In this document: piece by piece, positions 28,178-39,245 of the stretch
Position numbering within the stretch: the first letter of the stretch is position 1
Layout of the letters: every line of letters begins with the position of its first letter
DNA from: an uncultured Pelagibacteraceae bacterium
Lineage (GTDB): Bacteria; Pseudomonadota; Alphaproteobacteria; Pelagibacterales; Pelagibacteraceae
DNA length: 64,000 nt
Assembly: GCA_902634485.1 (NCBI GenBank)
Contig: CACPKA010000002.1
Span: 17,169-81,168 of the forward strand
Direction: 5' to 3'
Program-made: the position numbers and the translations under genes
Notes under the pieces: model-generated
Databases searched by the model: none
What the model saw: the letters and a program-made list of their open reading frames with translations, nothing else
Told to the model about the DNA's origin: nothing

Positions 28178-30412
28178 TTATTTTTGTTTTTTAGCTTTTT
28201 CTAAAGTTCTTGTTATAAATCTTGGTGTTAAAGTTTTTATTGGGTTAACAGTTGTTTTAAGTTTTTTTGGAGGACCTTTAATTTTAAAACTTACTCCAAA
28301 AACTCCTTCTCCTTTTTGGTTTCCAACTAATATATCGCCTAAAATTTTTATCTTTCCAATAATTCTATTTATTGTAGTTGCTGGTACCATTGTCCCTCTA
28401 AGGCTAATTAGCTTATCACTTTCTATGTAACCACTCATTAAGATAGATAGTGCGGGTCCTAGTGCATAAATCTCATCAATTGTCATAAGTTTATTCTTGT
28501 TGTTAAAATTCATTTCAAACTCATCAAATCTTATTCCTTCACCTGTCATAAGATCGGCAATACCTTGTAATGAAGCCAATGATAATAACTTGGTAAGAGC
28601 TGGCATTTCTTTAACTTTAAAATTAAAAATATTTAATGTCGAATTAGACAAATTATTTTCGCTAACTGAATAAAAATCAATTTTTCCTCCTTTAAAACCC
28701 TTAATAAAATTATAATGTTTAACAAAAGGTTCGGCATTATCAGAATAAAATGATGTAATTTTTTTTTTATTTTTCAATGTCTTAACATCAAGTTTAAACT
28801 TTCCATTTTTCTCAAACTCAGCTTTAAGTGTTAAATTATGAACTTTATTATTTCTAATTTTTAGCTTACCAAGTAAGTTTTTTGCAGCGCTTTCTTCATA
28901 TAAAAAAACTTTATTTAAATTAATACTTAACAATATTTCATCTTTTGAATTAAAATTATCAAAAAAATTTTTATCACTATCTGAAAGTAGGATATCATTG
29001 ATAAGATTATAGCTATCAAACGAAGAACCAGATAATCTATAATGATTATTGCTCTGTGCACCCAAAAGTATTTTTTTTATTGTAAATTCATTTTTTTTAT
29101 TATTATCATTTAAATAATCCACTGTTATTCTCTTTAGGTCTGCTATTTTGAAATTACTATTTAAATTTAAATCATTAATTTTTAAAAAATTTTGATCTTC
29201 AGTGTAAGTGATTTCTTTAAGCTTAAATTTATTTTTATGGTAACGGCCATCTATTTTTAAAATTGATTTTTTGTTTATTTTTTTACTGTAATTAATGGAT
29301 TTAATTTTTATTGGATTATTATTAAAACCAAGAATTGTAATAAAATCATAGCTATTATTTTGTTTATTGATTTTATATACAATTTCATCAAAAGATGTGT
29401 CAAAAGAATATTCGCTTTTTCCTTCTATATATAAATTTTTATTTACATATTTTAACTCTATTAAATTATTCTTTAGTGAAACAGTATTATTATAATTGCT
29501 AAAATAATTTTTAAGTGAATTAGTTTCTGGATTTAAAATTATATTATTTAAATCTATTTTTGATGAATATTCGAGTGCTTTAATTTTTTTCTTATGCACT
29601 GTGAAAGAAAATTTATTTTTTGTTTTAAAAGTTATATCTTGATCATTAATAAAGTTTAAATCTTTTTCGAATATATCTTTAATTAATTTTGAATTTATAG
29701 TATTTTTTTTTGTTACAATATTTCCTGTTATTTTTTTTTTACCATCAGAACCTTGAGTTATGATTATTTCATCAGATAAAAATTTTATTTTCTTATAAGA
29801 GAAATTTGTTTTTTTTATTGAAATTTCATTTTGTTTATATGTAAAATCAAAATTAACATTGCCAAAATTATATTTTTCACTGTATTTTATTTTTGCATCT
29901 TTGATTTGACCTTCAAATTTATAATCGGAAATTTTTCCATTTTCGTCAAATTTTAGTGAACTATTAATGCTGACATAGCCATCTTTTAGAAACATATTAT
30001 AAATAATAAATGATGGCTGTTCTAATGCTGCAATAGAAATTAAGTCTCTAATTTTATTGTTTTTTGTCTTAAACTCAAATTCTTCAATTATGAAATTATC
30101 TTTAAAATATGATCTTATATCTATTTTAGCATCTACATTTTTAAGTTTTATTTTTTTTTTATCTGAAATTAATATTGGATTTTTAGTGCTAATTCTTATT
30201 TTTGGACTAGTGAGATCATCTAAACTAAGAAAAACTTTCACTTTTTTTATTTCTAAATTTAAATTTTGATTATAGTTTTTAACGTGATTAACAATTAAAT
30301 TGTTAAATCTCTTAGTTTCTAAGCCAAATTGAGAAAGTGTTAGTATTAATAATGAAAAAATAAGTAATAGACTTATTATAGAATAAAATAAAAATTTAAA
30401 GAATTTAAACAT
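28178..30412 (-). CDS. AsmA/YhdP-like large envelope protein
   Basis: N-terminal TM, long beta-rich repeats, C-terminal 'LLSLASLQGIADLMTGEGIRFDEFEMNF...GPALSILMSGYIE'. Confidence 0.75.
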   Translation of the reverse strand: MFKFFKFLFYSIISLLLIFSLLILTLSQFGLETKRFNNLIVNHVKNYNQNLNLEIKKVKVFLSLDDLTSPKIRISTKNPILISDKKKIKLKNVDAKIDIRSYFKDNFIIEEFEFKTKNNKIRDLISIAALEQPSFIIYNMFLKDGYVSINSSLKFDENGKISDYKFEGQIKDAKIKYSEKYNFGNVNFDFTYKQNEISIKKTNFSYKKIKFLSDEIIITQGSDGKKKITGNIVTKKNTINSKLIKDIFEKDLNFINDQDITFKTKNKFSFTVHKKKIKALEYSSKIDLNNIILNPETNSLKNYFSNYNNTVSLKNNLIELKYVNKNLYIEGKSEYSFDTSFDEIVYKINKQNNSYDFITILGFNNNPIKIKSINYSKKINKKSILKIDGRYHKNKFKLKEITYTEDQNFLKINDLNLNSNFKIADLKRITVDYLNDNNKKNEFTIKKILLGAQSNNHYRLSGSSFDSYNLINDILLSDSDKNFFDNFNSKDEILLSINLNKVFLYEESAAKNLLGKLKIRNNKVHNLTLKAEFEKNGKFKLDVKTLKNKKKITSFYSDNAEPFVKHYNFIKGFKGGKIDFYSVSENNLSNSTLNIFNFKVKEMPALTKLLSLASLQGIADLMTGEGIRFDEFEMNFNNKNKLMTIDEIYALGPALSILMSGYIESDKLISLRGTMVPATTINRIIGKIKILGDILVGNQKGEGVFGVSFKIKGPPKKLKTTVNPIKTLTPRFITRTLEKAKKQK

Positions 30413-31503
30413 TTAAATTATAAAGATTGCTTTCTAAAAACTCATCCAAATCTCCATCTAAAATTTTATCTGGATTTGAGCTTTCATGGTTAGTTCTGTT
30501 GTCTTTTACCATTCTATATGGGTGTAAGACATAAGATCTTATTTGATGTCCCCATCCAATTTCTGATTTAGAATTTTCTAAATTTTCGTTTTCTTTCTTT
30601 CTTTTTCTTAATTCAAATTCGTAAAGTCGAGCTTTAAGCATATTCATACATGTTTCTTTATTTTTGTGTTGTGATCTTTCATTCTGACATTGAACAACTA
30701 TTTTCGATGGAATATGTGTAATTCTAACAGCGCTATCCGTAGTATTAACATGTTGTCCTCCTGCACCGCTGGATCTATAAGTGTCAATTCTTAAATCTTT
30801 CTCAATAATTTCTATATCTATATTGTCATCAATAACTGGATATACCCAAACACTAGCAAAACTTGTATGTCTTCTAGCGCCTGAATCAAATGGAGAAATT
30901 CTTACTAACCTATGTATGCCGGACTCGGATTTTAAAAAACCAAAAACATACTCTCCCAAAATTTTAATAGTTGATGATTTTATACCTGCTTCTTCTCCTT
31001 TGTGTTCGCTAATTATATTAAATTTAAATTCTTTGCTTGATGACCATTTCATATACATTCTTCTAAGCATTTCAGCCCAATCTTGACTTTCAGTTCCACC
31101 AGCACCTGCATGAATTTCTATATAACAATCTAAGACATCAGTATCATTTGACAAAAAACATTTTGTCTCATTTTTTTTAGTTTTAATTAATAATTCATTA
31201 ATATTTTTAAATGTTTCATTAATTACTGAAGTATTATTTTCTTCAGTAGCTAAATTAAATAATTCATAAATTTCATTTGATTGCCTTGTAGAAAAATCAT
31301 AAGAGTTTATTAAATCTTCATGAAATTTTTTTTCTTTAATTATTTTTTGAGCTCTATTTTTATCTTGCCAAAAGTTGTCTTCTAGCATTTTAGAGTTATT
31401 TTTTTCTAATTTTGAATGAATATTATTTTTTTCAAAGATACTCCTTAACTCTGGAGTTAATTTTATCAATTTCTTGTTTTATGATTAGAAAATTATTGTC
31501 CAT
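30405..31503 (-). CDS. prfB: Peptide chain release factor 2, expressed via programmed +1 frameshift
   Basis: 'RIDTYRSSGAGGQHVNTTDSAVRITHIPSKIVVQCQNERSQHKNK'. Frame 0 ATG at 31503 (MDNNFLIIKQEIDKINSRVKEYL) hits in-frame TGA at 31434-31432, preceded by AAGGAG TAT CTT; +1 frame continues EKNNIHSKL... Confidence 0.95.
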
Positions 31504-33842
31504 TAGTAGAACTTTAATATATTATTATTGTTTAATCTATCATTAATATTTCCATAAGAAATTACTTTATTATTTACTTTTTCTTTTTTAAAAGCTTCTA
31601 TAATTGTTTCTTTAGATCCAAACTTGGCTTTTTTTCCTGATTGAGATTCGATCACCATCATTGAAATTTCTGGAGGGACTTTAAATGGACGAGCATCCTT
31701 TTTCTTAATAGCTTTTTTTACAAAATCTTTAAAGATCGGCATTGCAGTTTTAGCTCCCGTTTCAAAGCGTCCTAGAGGTTTTGGCTCATCCATTCCAACA
31801 TAAACACCGATTACTAATTTAGAAGTGTATCCAATAAACCAAGTATCGGTATTTTTGTTTGTGGTTCCAGTTTTTCCTGCTAAGTCCAAATTTAAATTTC
31901 TTAAACCTTTTCCTGTACCTCTTTTGATAGCACCCTCAAGAATAGATGTTATTTGATAAGCTGTTTGTGGTGAAATAACTTGTGTAAAATTATCAGAAAT
32001 TTTTGGCATCTTTTCACTAATATAAGAAATTTGATCACATTTATTACATAATCTAGTTTCTGTATTAAAAAAAGTAATTCCTTCGGAATCTTGAATCCGA
32101 TCAATTAATATAGGATTAATTTTTTTTCCTCCATTTACAAAAGAACAGTAAGCTGAAGTTAGTTTTAATAATGTAGTTTCTGCTGATCCAAGTGAAATAG
32201 ATAAAAGTTCTTTTGGACTTTCATAAATTCCCATATCTTTTGAAAATTTTATTATTTTTTTTACACCTATCGCTTGTGCAATTCTAACCGTCATTAAATT
32301 TCTTGATTTTTCCAAACCCATTCTAAGTGTAGAAACGCCATAAAATTTTTTTCCATAATTTTCTGGTTTCCACATTTTTAAATCAGATCCCTGCTCTAAT
32401 ACTAATGGCGCATCTAAAACTAAACTATTTGGCGAAAAATTATTTTCTAATGCTAAAGCATATATAAAAGGTTTAAAAGCAGATCCCGGTTGCCTTAGAG
32501 CTTGGGATGCTCTATTAAATTCACTTTTTTTAAAACTAAAACCTCCTGATAAAGCATAAACTCTTCCAGTAAAAGGATCCATTGCTACTATACCTCCATT
32601 GATTTTTGGAAGTTGTTTCAATTCATAATTATTGTTTTTAATTTTTTTTACGTAAATAATGTCTCCAATTTTAAAGATTTCGCTAAAATCTTTTTTTGTC
32701 CAAATTATATTTTCATATTCAATAATGCCTTCATTGTCATCTATTGTTTTAATCAATGTTTCAAATTTATTAATTTCTTTTACCTGTGCAAGTTCCCAAC
32801 CAATAGACTTTTCCAGCATGAATTTTTCTAAATCATTTTTCCAATTTTTATTATTTTTTTTATTGGTTAACGGACCTCTCCAACCCTTTCTTCTATCATA
32901 AACTTCTAAACCTTTTCTTAAAGATGAAGTGGCCAAATTTTGTAATTCAATATCTAAGGGTGTTTTAATATTAAATCCTTGGTTATAAACTTTTTCAAAT
33001 CCAAATTTATCTACTACATATTTTCTAACATCTTCAACATAATATCTTGTGTCTTCTAGATAAATTTTTTTTCTTTTACTTAATTTAATTTTTTTATTTA
33101 CATATTTAATATATTCTTCAGAATTTAAATAATTATTATCATGTAAATTTTTCAATACTAAATTTCTTCTAAATGTTGCAAGTTCTTCATTTTTATAAGG
33201 ATTGTATTTACTTGGTGCTTTGGGAAGCGCTGCAAGTAATGCGGCTTCCTCATAGTCCAAATCACTAATTGGTTTATTAAAATACTCCAAACTTGCTGAA
33301 GCTATACCATAAGCTCCTTGACCTAGATAAATTTGGTTTAAGTAAAGTTCTAAAATTCTTTTTTTTGACAAAGCTCTTTCTATTCTGAAAGCTAGAATTG
33401 CTTCTTTAATTTTTCTATTAAGACTCACCTCATTACTAAGTAAAAAATTTTTAGCAACTTGTTGAGTTATCGTAGATGCACCTTCTAATCTTTTAGAGTT
33501 TATTAAATTTGAAACATTATTTACCGTAGCTCTAATTACCCCTTTCGCATCAACCCCAGGGTGAGAGAAAAAATTTTTATCTTCTGCTGATAAAAAAGCC
33601 TTTATTACTTTTTCTGGAATTGCATCATAAGGAACAAATATCCTTTTTTCCTTAGAAAAATCACTAACTAGCTTACCTTCTCCAGAATATAACTTGCTTG
33701 AAACTGGAGGTTTATAGCTTTTTAAAAATTTGTAATCGGGTAGTTTGTTCGAAAATGCCCATAAAATAGCTATTACAACTACTGATCCTATTAACAAGCT
33801 TGATGATAAGATTATAAATAATTTTTTAACTAAATTGTTCAT
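31503..33842 (-). CDS. mrcA: Penicillin-binding protein 1A (bifunctional transglycosylase/transpeptidase)
   Basis: 'FLSAEDKNFFSHPGVD', 'EGASTITQQVAKNFLLSNE', 'RQPGSAFKPFIYALAL', 'LAGKTGTTNKNTDTWFIGYT'. Confidence 0.97.
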   Translation of the reverse strand: MNNLVKKLFIILSSSLLIGSVVVIAILWAFSNKLPDYKFLKSYKPPVSSKLYSGEGKLVSDFSKEKRIFVPYDAIPEKVIKAFLSAEDKNFFSHPGVDAKGVIRATVNNVSNLINSKRLEGASTITQQVAKNFLLSNEVSLNRKIKEAILAFRIERALSKKRILELYLNQIYLGQGAYGIASASLEYFNKPISDLDYEEAALLAALPKAPSKYNPYKNEELATFRRNLVLKNLHDNNYLNSEEYIKYVNKKIKLSKRKKIYLEDTRYYVEDVRKYVVDKFGFEKVYNQGFNIKTPLDIELQNLATSSLRKGLEVYDRRKGWRGPLTNKKNNKNWKNDLEKFMLEKSIGWELAQVKEINKFETLIKTIDDNEGIIEYENIIWTKKDFSEIFKIGDIIYVKKIKNNNYELKQLPKINGGIVAMDPFTGRVYALSGGFSFKKSEFNRASQALRQPGSAFKPFIYALALENNFSPNSLVLDAPLVLEQGSDLKMWKPENYGKKFYGVSTLRMGLEKSRNLMTVRIAQAIGVKKIIKFSKDMGIYESPKELLSISLGSAETTLLKLTSAYCSFVNGGKKINPILIDRIQDSEGITFFNTETRLCNKCDQISYISEKMPKISDNFTQVISPQTAYQITSILEGAIKRGTGKGLRNLNLDLAGKTGTTNKNTDTWFIGYTSKLVIGVYVGMDEPKPLGRFETGAKTAMPIFKDFVKKAIKKKDARPFKVPPEISMMVIESQSGKKAKFGSKETIIEAFKKEKVNNKVISYGNINDRLNNNNILKFY

Positions 33843-33930
33843 TTTAGTTTTATTTAACTAATGAATTTGTTAAAGTTAAGGCATCAAAATTTAACAGAAT
33901 TTATTAAATGAAACTAATAATCAAAAAAAT

Positions 33931-35694
33931 ATGGAAAAAAATTTATATATTGATGCATCGCATCCTAATGAAACTAGAGTTGTTCTTAAATCAAATGGAA
34001 ACATTGAAGATTATGAATATGAAGGTATAAAAAATAATCTCATTAAAAATAACATATATCTAGGAAAAGTAAGTCGCGTCGAACCATCATTGCAAGCTGC
34101 CTTTGTTGATTTTGGAAGAGAAAGGCACGGTTTCCTATCTTTTAATGATATACAGTCTGATTATTACCAAATACCACAAAGTGATTTAGAAAAAATAAAA
34201 CAAGAAGAGGAGTTAGCAAGAGAAAAGCTTTTAAAAGAAAGCGAACAATTGGAGGAAAAAAATTTAAATGAAGGAAATTTAAATGATGACGATCCAGCAG
34301 AAAGTAAAAACGAAAATTTTGAAAATGGTGAAAATATAAATCTAGAAAAAAAATATCCAAAAAAAAGATATAAAATACAAGAAGTTATAAAACCTAATCA
34401 GGTAATTCTTGTGCAAGTTTTAAAAGATGAAAGAGGGTTAAAAGGTGCAGCCTTAAGTACTTTTATATCTATAGCAGGAAAATATATTGTTTTAATGCCT
34501 AATACACCCAAAGGGGGCGGAATATCTAGAAAAATTTTTAATCCATCGGAAAGAAAAAAAATTAGAACTATTTTAAATCAAATCGAAATTCCTAAAGAAA
34601 TGGGAATAATAGTAAGAACGGCAGGATCACACAAAACTAAAAATGATATAGATTATGACCTTCAAAACTTATTGAAAATTTGGAATTCAATTAAAGAAAC
34701 TGCAATGAATTCCATGGCACCATCCTTAGTCCATCATGAAAGTGAAATTATTAAAAGAACTTTAAGAGATATGTGTGATGAAGATACAAAAAATATAATT
34801 GTCGAAGGTAACGAAGGATATCAAAAAGCAAAAAATTTTATGAAATTGCTAATGCCAAAATATGTAAAAAGAGTAAAAAAATATAGAGATAAAATTCCAT
34901 TATTTGTAAAAGAAGATATTGAGCTTAAACTAAACGAAATTTTTGAAACTCAAGTAAAACTTGCTTCTGGCGGATATTTAGTAATTAATCCAACTGAAGC
35001 TCTTGTTTCAATAGATGTAAACTCAGGAAAATCTATTAAACAAAAAAATATTGAAAGTACTGCTGTAAATACTAATCTTGAAGCTGCTGATGAAATATCT
35101 AGACAAATAAAAATTAGAGATCTATCAGGGCTTATAATTATTGATTTCATAGACATGCATAATTTTGGAAATAGAAGATTAATTGAAAGAAAATTAAAAG
35201 AAAAATGCAGATCTGATAGAGCAAGAATTCAAATAGGAAGAATAAGTACTTTTGGCCTGCTTGAAATGTCTAGACAAAGATTAAGGGAGAGCGCAGTTAA
35301 ATGGAATATAGCTTTAACAAATGAGTCTTTTGCTCTTAAACTTTTAAAAACTGTTGAATTAAAATCAATTAGCAATAAATCAAAGATAGTTAAAATTAGA
35401 ACCTGCGATAAAATTTGTAGCTTTATAAATGATAACTTTTTGGAAGATATTAAATACTTCGAAAAAAAAAATAAAATAAAAATTGAAATTGCTAATGATA
35501 ATACTTTAATTATCCCAGATCATGTAATTGAATTTCAAAATAAGTCAAAAAAAATTATCGAGAAAATAGAAACTATTACAACGTTAAAAAAATTAGAAAT
35601 TGTGAATGAAAAAATTAAAAGCCAGAAGCTTCCTAATAAAAAATTTAAAAAGAAAAAATTTTATAAAAAAAAATACTTTAAGAAAAATAATTAA
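33931..35694 (+). CDS. rne: Ribonuclease E/G
   Basis: '[29 protein letters not shown]', '[18 protein letters not shown]', 'LIIIDFIDM', '[12 protein letters not shown]'. Confidence 0.96.
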   Translation: MEKNLYIDASHPNETRVVLKSNGNIEDYEYEGIKNNLIKNNIYLGKVSRVEPSLQAAFVDFGRERHGFLSFNDIQSDYYQIPQSDLEKIKQEEELAREKLLKESEQLEEKNLNEGNLNDDDPAESKNENFENGENINLEKKYPKKRYKIQEVIKPNQVILVQVLKDERGLKGAALSTFISIAGKYIVLMPNTPKGGGISRKIFNPSERKKIRTILNQIEIPKEMGIIVRTAGSHKTKNDIDYDLQNLLKIWNSIKETAMNSMAPSLVHHESEIIKRTLRDMCDEDTKNIIVEGNEGYQKAKNFMKLLMPKYVKRVKKYRDKIPLFVKEDIELKLNEIFETQVKLASGGYLVINPTEALVSIDVNSGKSIKQKNIESTAVNTNLEAADEISRQIKIRDLSGLIIIDFIDMHNFGNRRLIERKLKEKCRSDRARIQIGRISTFGLLEMSRQRLRESAVKWNIALTNESFALKLLKTVELKSISNKSKIVKIRTCDKICSFINDNFLEDIKYFEKKNKIKIEIANDNTLIIPDHVIEFQNKSKKIIEKIETITTLKKLEIVNEKIKSQKLPNKKFKKKKFYKKKYFKKNN

Positions 35695-36470
35695 ATCAAA
35701 CCATCTTTGGGAGAAGATGGACTGCCATAAGTAGCTAAGTTAATTCTACCAGAAAGATATGATTGTCTTCCAGATAATACCGCATATTTCATGGCTTGAG
35801 CCATCTTATAAGGATCTTTAGCTTTGGCTATTGCAGTATTCACTAAAACTCCATCGCATCCTAACTCCATAGCTATTGAAGCGTCTGAAGCTTGACCGAT
35901 ACCAGCGTCAATAATTAATGGTAATTTTGTTTGTCTCCTTATTATTTGTATATTTATTTTATTTTGAATTCCAAGACCTGATCCAATTGGAGCGGCTAGA
36001 GGCATTATAGCTGAAGCGCCTGCATTTTCTAATCGTTTTGCCATTAAAGGATCGTCAGTGCAGTAAACCATAACTTTAAATCCTTCTTTTGCTAACACTT
36101 CTGTTGAGTTTAATGTTTCAATTATATCTGGATATAAAGTTTTTTTATCTCCTAAAACTTCTAATTTAACTAATTTCCAACCTCCAATTTCTCTAGCTAA
36201 TCTTAAAGTTCTTAAAGCTTCATCTGAATTAAAACATCCTGCTGTATTTGGTAAATAAGTTATTTTTTTTGGATCTATGTAGTCCATTAGTAATGGTTTT
36301 TTTTTATCAACTATATTCACTCTTCTTACTGCCACTGTAACAATATCTGCTCCAGATACTGCTACTGCCTTTGCGCATTGAGACATGCTTTTATACTTCC
36401 CTGTTCCTACAATTAAACGAGATTTAAATTTTTTGTTTGCTATTACAAATTTATCATTTTTTTTCATCAA
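35691..36470 (-). CDS. thiG: Thiazole synthase
   Basis: '[10 protein letters not shown]', 'VTVAVRR', '[32 protein letters not shown]'. Confidence 0.97.
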   Translation of the reverse strand: MMKKNDKFVIANKKFKSRLIVGTGKYKSMSQCAKAVAVSGADIVTVAVRRVNIVDKKKPLLMDYIDPKKITYLPNTAGCFNSDEALRTLRLAREIGGWKLVKLEVLGDKKTLYPDIIETLNSTEVLAKEGFKVMVYCTDDPLMAKRLENAGASAIMPLAAPIGSGLGIQNKINIQIIRRQTKLPLIIDAGIGQASDASIAMELGCDGVLVNTAIAKAKDPYKMAQAMKYAVLSGRQSYLSGRINLATYGSPSSPKDGLI

Positions 36471-36685
36471 CCTCCTCCAATAAAATGGACTATTTCAATT
36501 TTATCATTTTTCTTTATTATAATTTTATTTATTGATTTTTTATTCACTATCTTTTGATTTAATTCAATTGCAACCTTATTTATTGGAAGTTTCATTTTTT
36601 TAATAAGATTAAGTAAAGTAATTTTATCTAATATTTTAATGTATTTACCATTTAATTTAATTTTTATTTTATTTATTTTTTTCAT
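36467..36685 (-). CDS. thiS: Sulfur carrier protein ThiS
   Basis: Small ubiquitin-like ORF ending 'IVHFIGGG', overlaps thiG. Confidence 0.9.
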   Translation of the reverse strand: MKKINKIKIKLNGKYIKILDKITLLNLIKKMKLPINKVAIELNQKIVNKKSINKIIIKKNDKIEIVHFIGGG

Positions 36686-36701
36686 AATATATAAAGAGTT
36701 A

Positions 36702-37148
36702 ATGAAAAATAATATTATTGTTATTAATGGACCAAATCTTAATCTATTAGGAGAGAGAGAACAATCACAATATGGTACTATTAAATATGAAGATTTAAAA
36801 AATGAGTGCCTAAAATATTCTAAAGAATTAGGAATTAATGTTGATTTTAAACAATCAAATATTGAAGGTGAAATAGTTACTGAAATACAAAATGCAAGAA
36901 AAAATTACCAAGGGTTGATAATAAATGCCGCAGGATTTACCCATACTTCTGTTGCTATACGCGATGCAATAACTATTTTTAAAAAACCTTCTATAGAACT
37001 ACATATATCGAACATATATAAAAGAGAGGAATTTAGGCATAAATCTATGATTAGCGATGTTGTTACTGGAATAATTTGTGGACTTGGATCAAATGGTTAT
37101 ATTTTGGCCATAAATGCAATGCAAAATTTGCTAAAAAATGGAAATTGA
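36702..37148 (+). CDS. aroQ: Type II 3-dehydroquinate dehydratase
   Basis: 'IIVINGPNLNLLGEREQSQYG', 'INAAGFTHTSVAIRDAI', 'IELHISNIYKREEFRHKS'; start ATG 36702 rather than 36639. Confidence 0.97.
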   Translation: MKNNIIVINGPNLNLLGEREQSQYGTIKYEDLKNECLKYSKELGINVDFKQSNIEGEIVTEIQNARKNYQGLIINAAGFTHTSVAIRDAITIFKKPSIELHISNIYKREEFRHKSMISDVVTGIICGLGSNGYILAINAMQNLLKNGN

Positions 37149-37494
37149 CAAAAAAATAATTCAAAAGTTAATTGAGACACTAGAAGATTTAAAAAAATCT
37201 ACTAAAGGAATGGATTTAAATCTTGCTGAAGTTAAGAAAGAAAAAGAAATTGAAATTCCAAAAAATGTTGTAAAAAGTCCAATAGTAGGAACTGCCTATT
37301 TGTCACCTGAGCCTGGAGCTAAACCTTTTGTATCTTCTGGAAAAAAAATTAAAAAAGGTGATACTGTTATGATTGTGGAAGCTATGAAAACAATGAACCA
37401 TGTTCCTTCTACTATGGATGGTATAGTAAAAAAAATTAGTGTTGAAGATGGTCAGCCTGTTGAATATGACCAAATCCTTATTGTTCTAGAATAA
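37138..37494 (+). CDS. accB: Acetyl-CoA carboxylase biotin carboxyl carrier protein
   Basis: Biotinyl motif 'VEAMKTMNHV'. Confidence 0.97.
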   Translation: MEIDKKIIQKLIETLEDLKKSTKGMDLNLAEVKKEKEIEIPKNVVKSPIVGTAYLSPEPGAKPFVSSGKKIKKGDTVMIVEAMKTMNHVPSTMDGIVKKISVEDGQPVEYDQILIVLE

Positions 37495-38831
37495 TGTTTA
37501 AAAAAATATTGATAGCAAACAGAGGTGAAATTGCTGTTAGAATAATTAGAGCATGTAAAGAATGGGGCATTGAAACTGTAGCTGTTCATTCTAATGTAGA
37601 CAAAGACAGCATGCACGTAAGGCTAGCAGACGAAAGTGTTTGCATTGGGTCTCACCAACCATCAAGTAGTTATTTAAATATACCTTCTATATTGTCTGCA
37701 ATTGAATTAACTAATGCTGAAGCTGTTCATCCTGGTTATGGTTTTTTATCTGAAAATGCGAATTTTGCAAAAATTCTTGAAGAAAATAATATAAAATTTA
37801 TTGGACCATCTTCAAAATTAATTAAAATGATGGGAGATAAAATTGAGGCAAAAAAAATTGCAAAAAATTATGGTTTGCCAGTTATAGAAGGTTCAGAAGG
37901 TGGAGTTTCAGATTTAAAAGAAGGAAAAGAAATATCAAAAAAAATAGGTTTCCCAATTCTTATAAAAGCTGCTGGTGGTGGTGGAGGAAAAGGAATGAAG
38001 ATAGTTCATGATGAAAAAAAATTTGATTTATCTTTTTCTTCTGCAAAAACTGAAGCGATGAAATACTTTGGTAACGACGAAGTATATATAGAAAAATTTT
38101 TTCAAAATCCAAGACATATAGAAGTACAAGTATTATCTGGAAAAAATAGAACTATTCATTTGCATGAAAGAGATTGCTCTGTTCAAAGAAGACATCAAAA
38201 ACTTATTGAAGAAACACCAAGTCCAGTTTTGACAGACAAAATAAGAAAAGACCTATTTGAAAAAACAGTTAATATGGTAAGCAAAATTGGTTATGAAGGA
38301 GCTGGAACTGTAGAGTTTATTTATGAAGATGGAAAATTCTTTTTTTTAGAGATGAATACAAGAGTACAAGTTGAACATCCTGTAACTGAAGTTGTAACAG
38401 GAATAGATATTATAAAAGAGCAGATATTTATAGCTCATTCAGGAAATACAGCTTTAACTCAAGAAGATATAAAACCAAGAGGTCATGCTATAGAGTGTAG
38501 AATTAATGCTGAAGATCCTAGCAAGAATTTTCAGCCTTCTCCTGGAACAATAAGCTTTTGCCACCAACCTTCTGGCTTTAGAACAAGAGTTGATGGTTCA
38601 ATTTATCAAGGATATAAAGTTACACCGTATTACGACAGCATGGTCTGTAAACTAATTTGCCATGGCAGAAATAGAACTGAAGCAATTCAAAGAATGGCTA
38701 GATCATTAGATGAATTTGTAATTGAAGGAATAACTACAACGATAGAATTGCACAAAAAACTTTTATCGCATAAAAAATTTGTAGAATCTGATTTTAATGT
38801 TAGTTGGTTAGATAATGAAAAGATTATTTAA
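37494..38831 (+). CDS. accC: Acetyl-CoA carboxylase biotin carboxylase subunit
   Basis: 'KILIANRGEIAVRIIRACKEWGI', 'AAGGGGGKGMKIV', 'FLEMNTRVQVEHPVTE'. Confidence 0.98.
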   Translation: MFKKILIANRGEIAVRIIRACKEWGIETVAVHSNVDKDSMHVRLADESVCIGSHQPSSSYLNIPSILSAIELTNAEAVHPGYGFLSENANFAKILEENNIKFIGPSSKLIKMMGDKIEAKKIAKNYGLPVIEGSEGGVSDLKEGKEISKKIGFPILIKAAGGGGGKGMKIVHDEKKFDLSFSSAKTEAMKYFGNDEVYIEKFFQNPRHIEVQVLSGKNRTIHLHERDCSVQRRHQKLIEETPSPVLTDKIRKDLFEKTVNMVSKIGYEGAGTVEFIYEDGKFFFLEMNTRVQVEHPVTEVVTGIDIIKEQIFIAHSGNTALTQEDIKPRGHAIECRINAEDPSKNFQPSPGTISFCHQPSGFRTRVDGSIYQGYKVTPYYDSMVCKLICHGRNRTEAIQRMARSLDEFVIEGITTTIELHKKLLSHKKFVESDFNVSWLDNEKII

Positions 38832-38834
38832 TAT

Positions 38835-39245
38835 CTAAAAGCATTTTGTTAGCCAAATATCATAAATGGGGTGATCAAATGGTTTAATTGAAGGGCTAGA
38901 AGAAAAAGTCCAACCATTAAAAACAAATACCTCATCATTACTTTTGTTGCTTAAATCCTTTACCTGTAAATAAGCTGTTATTTCTGGATTATCATCAAAT
39001 TCTGAATTTTTACATTTTAATGCTTTAATAATTAAGTCTTTAAATTTTTTTTCTTTTCCTATCTCCAGCTCTAATTTACTGTTTTTTGAACTTACTTTAT
39101 CTAATATTTTTATTTCTACAAATTTTTCACTTTCAATAATTTTTGATTTTACATGAGTATAAAAGTTAAATAAAACAAAACAAATAAACAAAATAGTTAA
39201 ATAAAATTTATTTTTTCCAAGTTTTATATTTTTTTTTGAATTCAT
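38835..39245 (-). CDS. DUF2155-like protein
   Basis: 'VFNGWTFSSSPSIKPFDHPIYDIWLTKC' C-terminal motif. Confidence 0.85.
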   Translation of the reverse strand: MNSKKNIKLGKNKFYLTILFICFVLFNFYTHVKSKIIESEKFVEIKILDKVSSKNSKLELEIGKEKKFKDLIIKALKCKNSEFDDNPEITAYLQVKDLSNKSNDEVFVFNGWTFSSSPSIKPFDHPIYDIWLTKCF

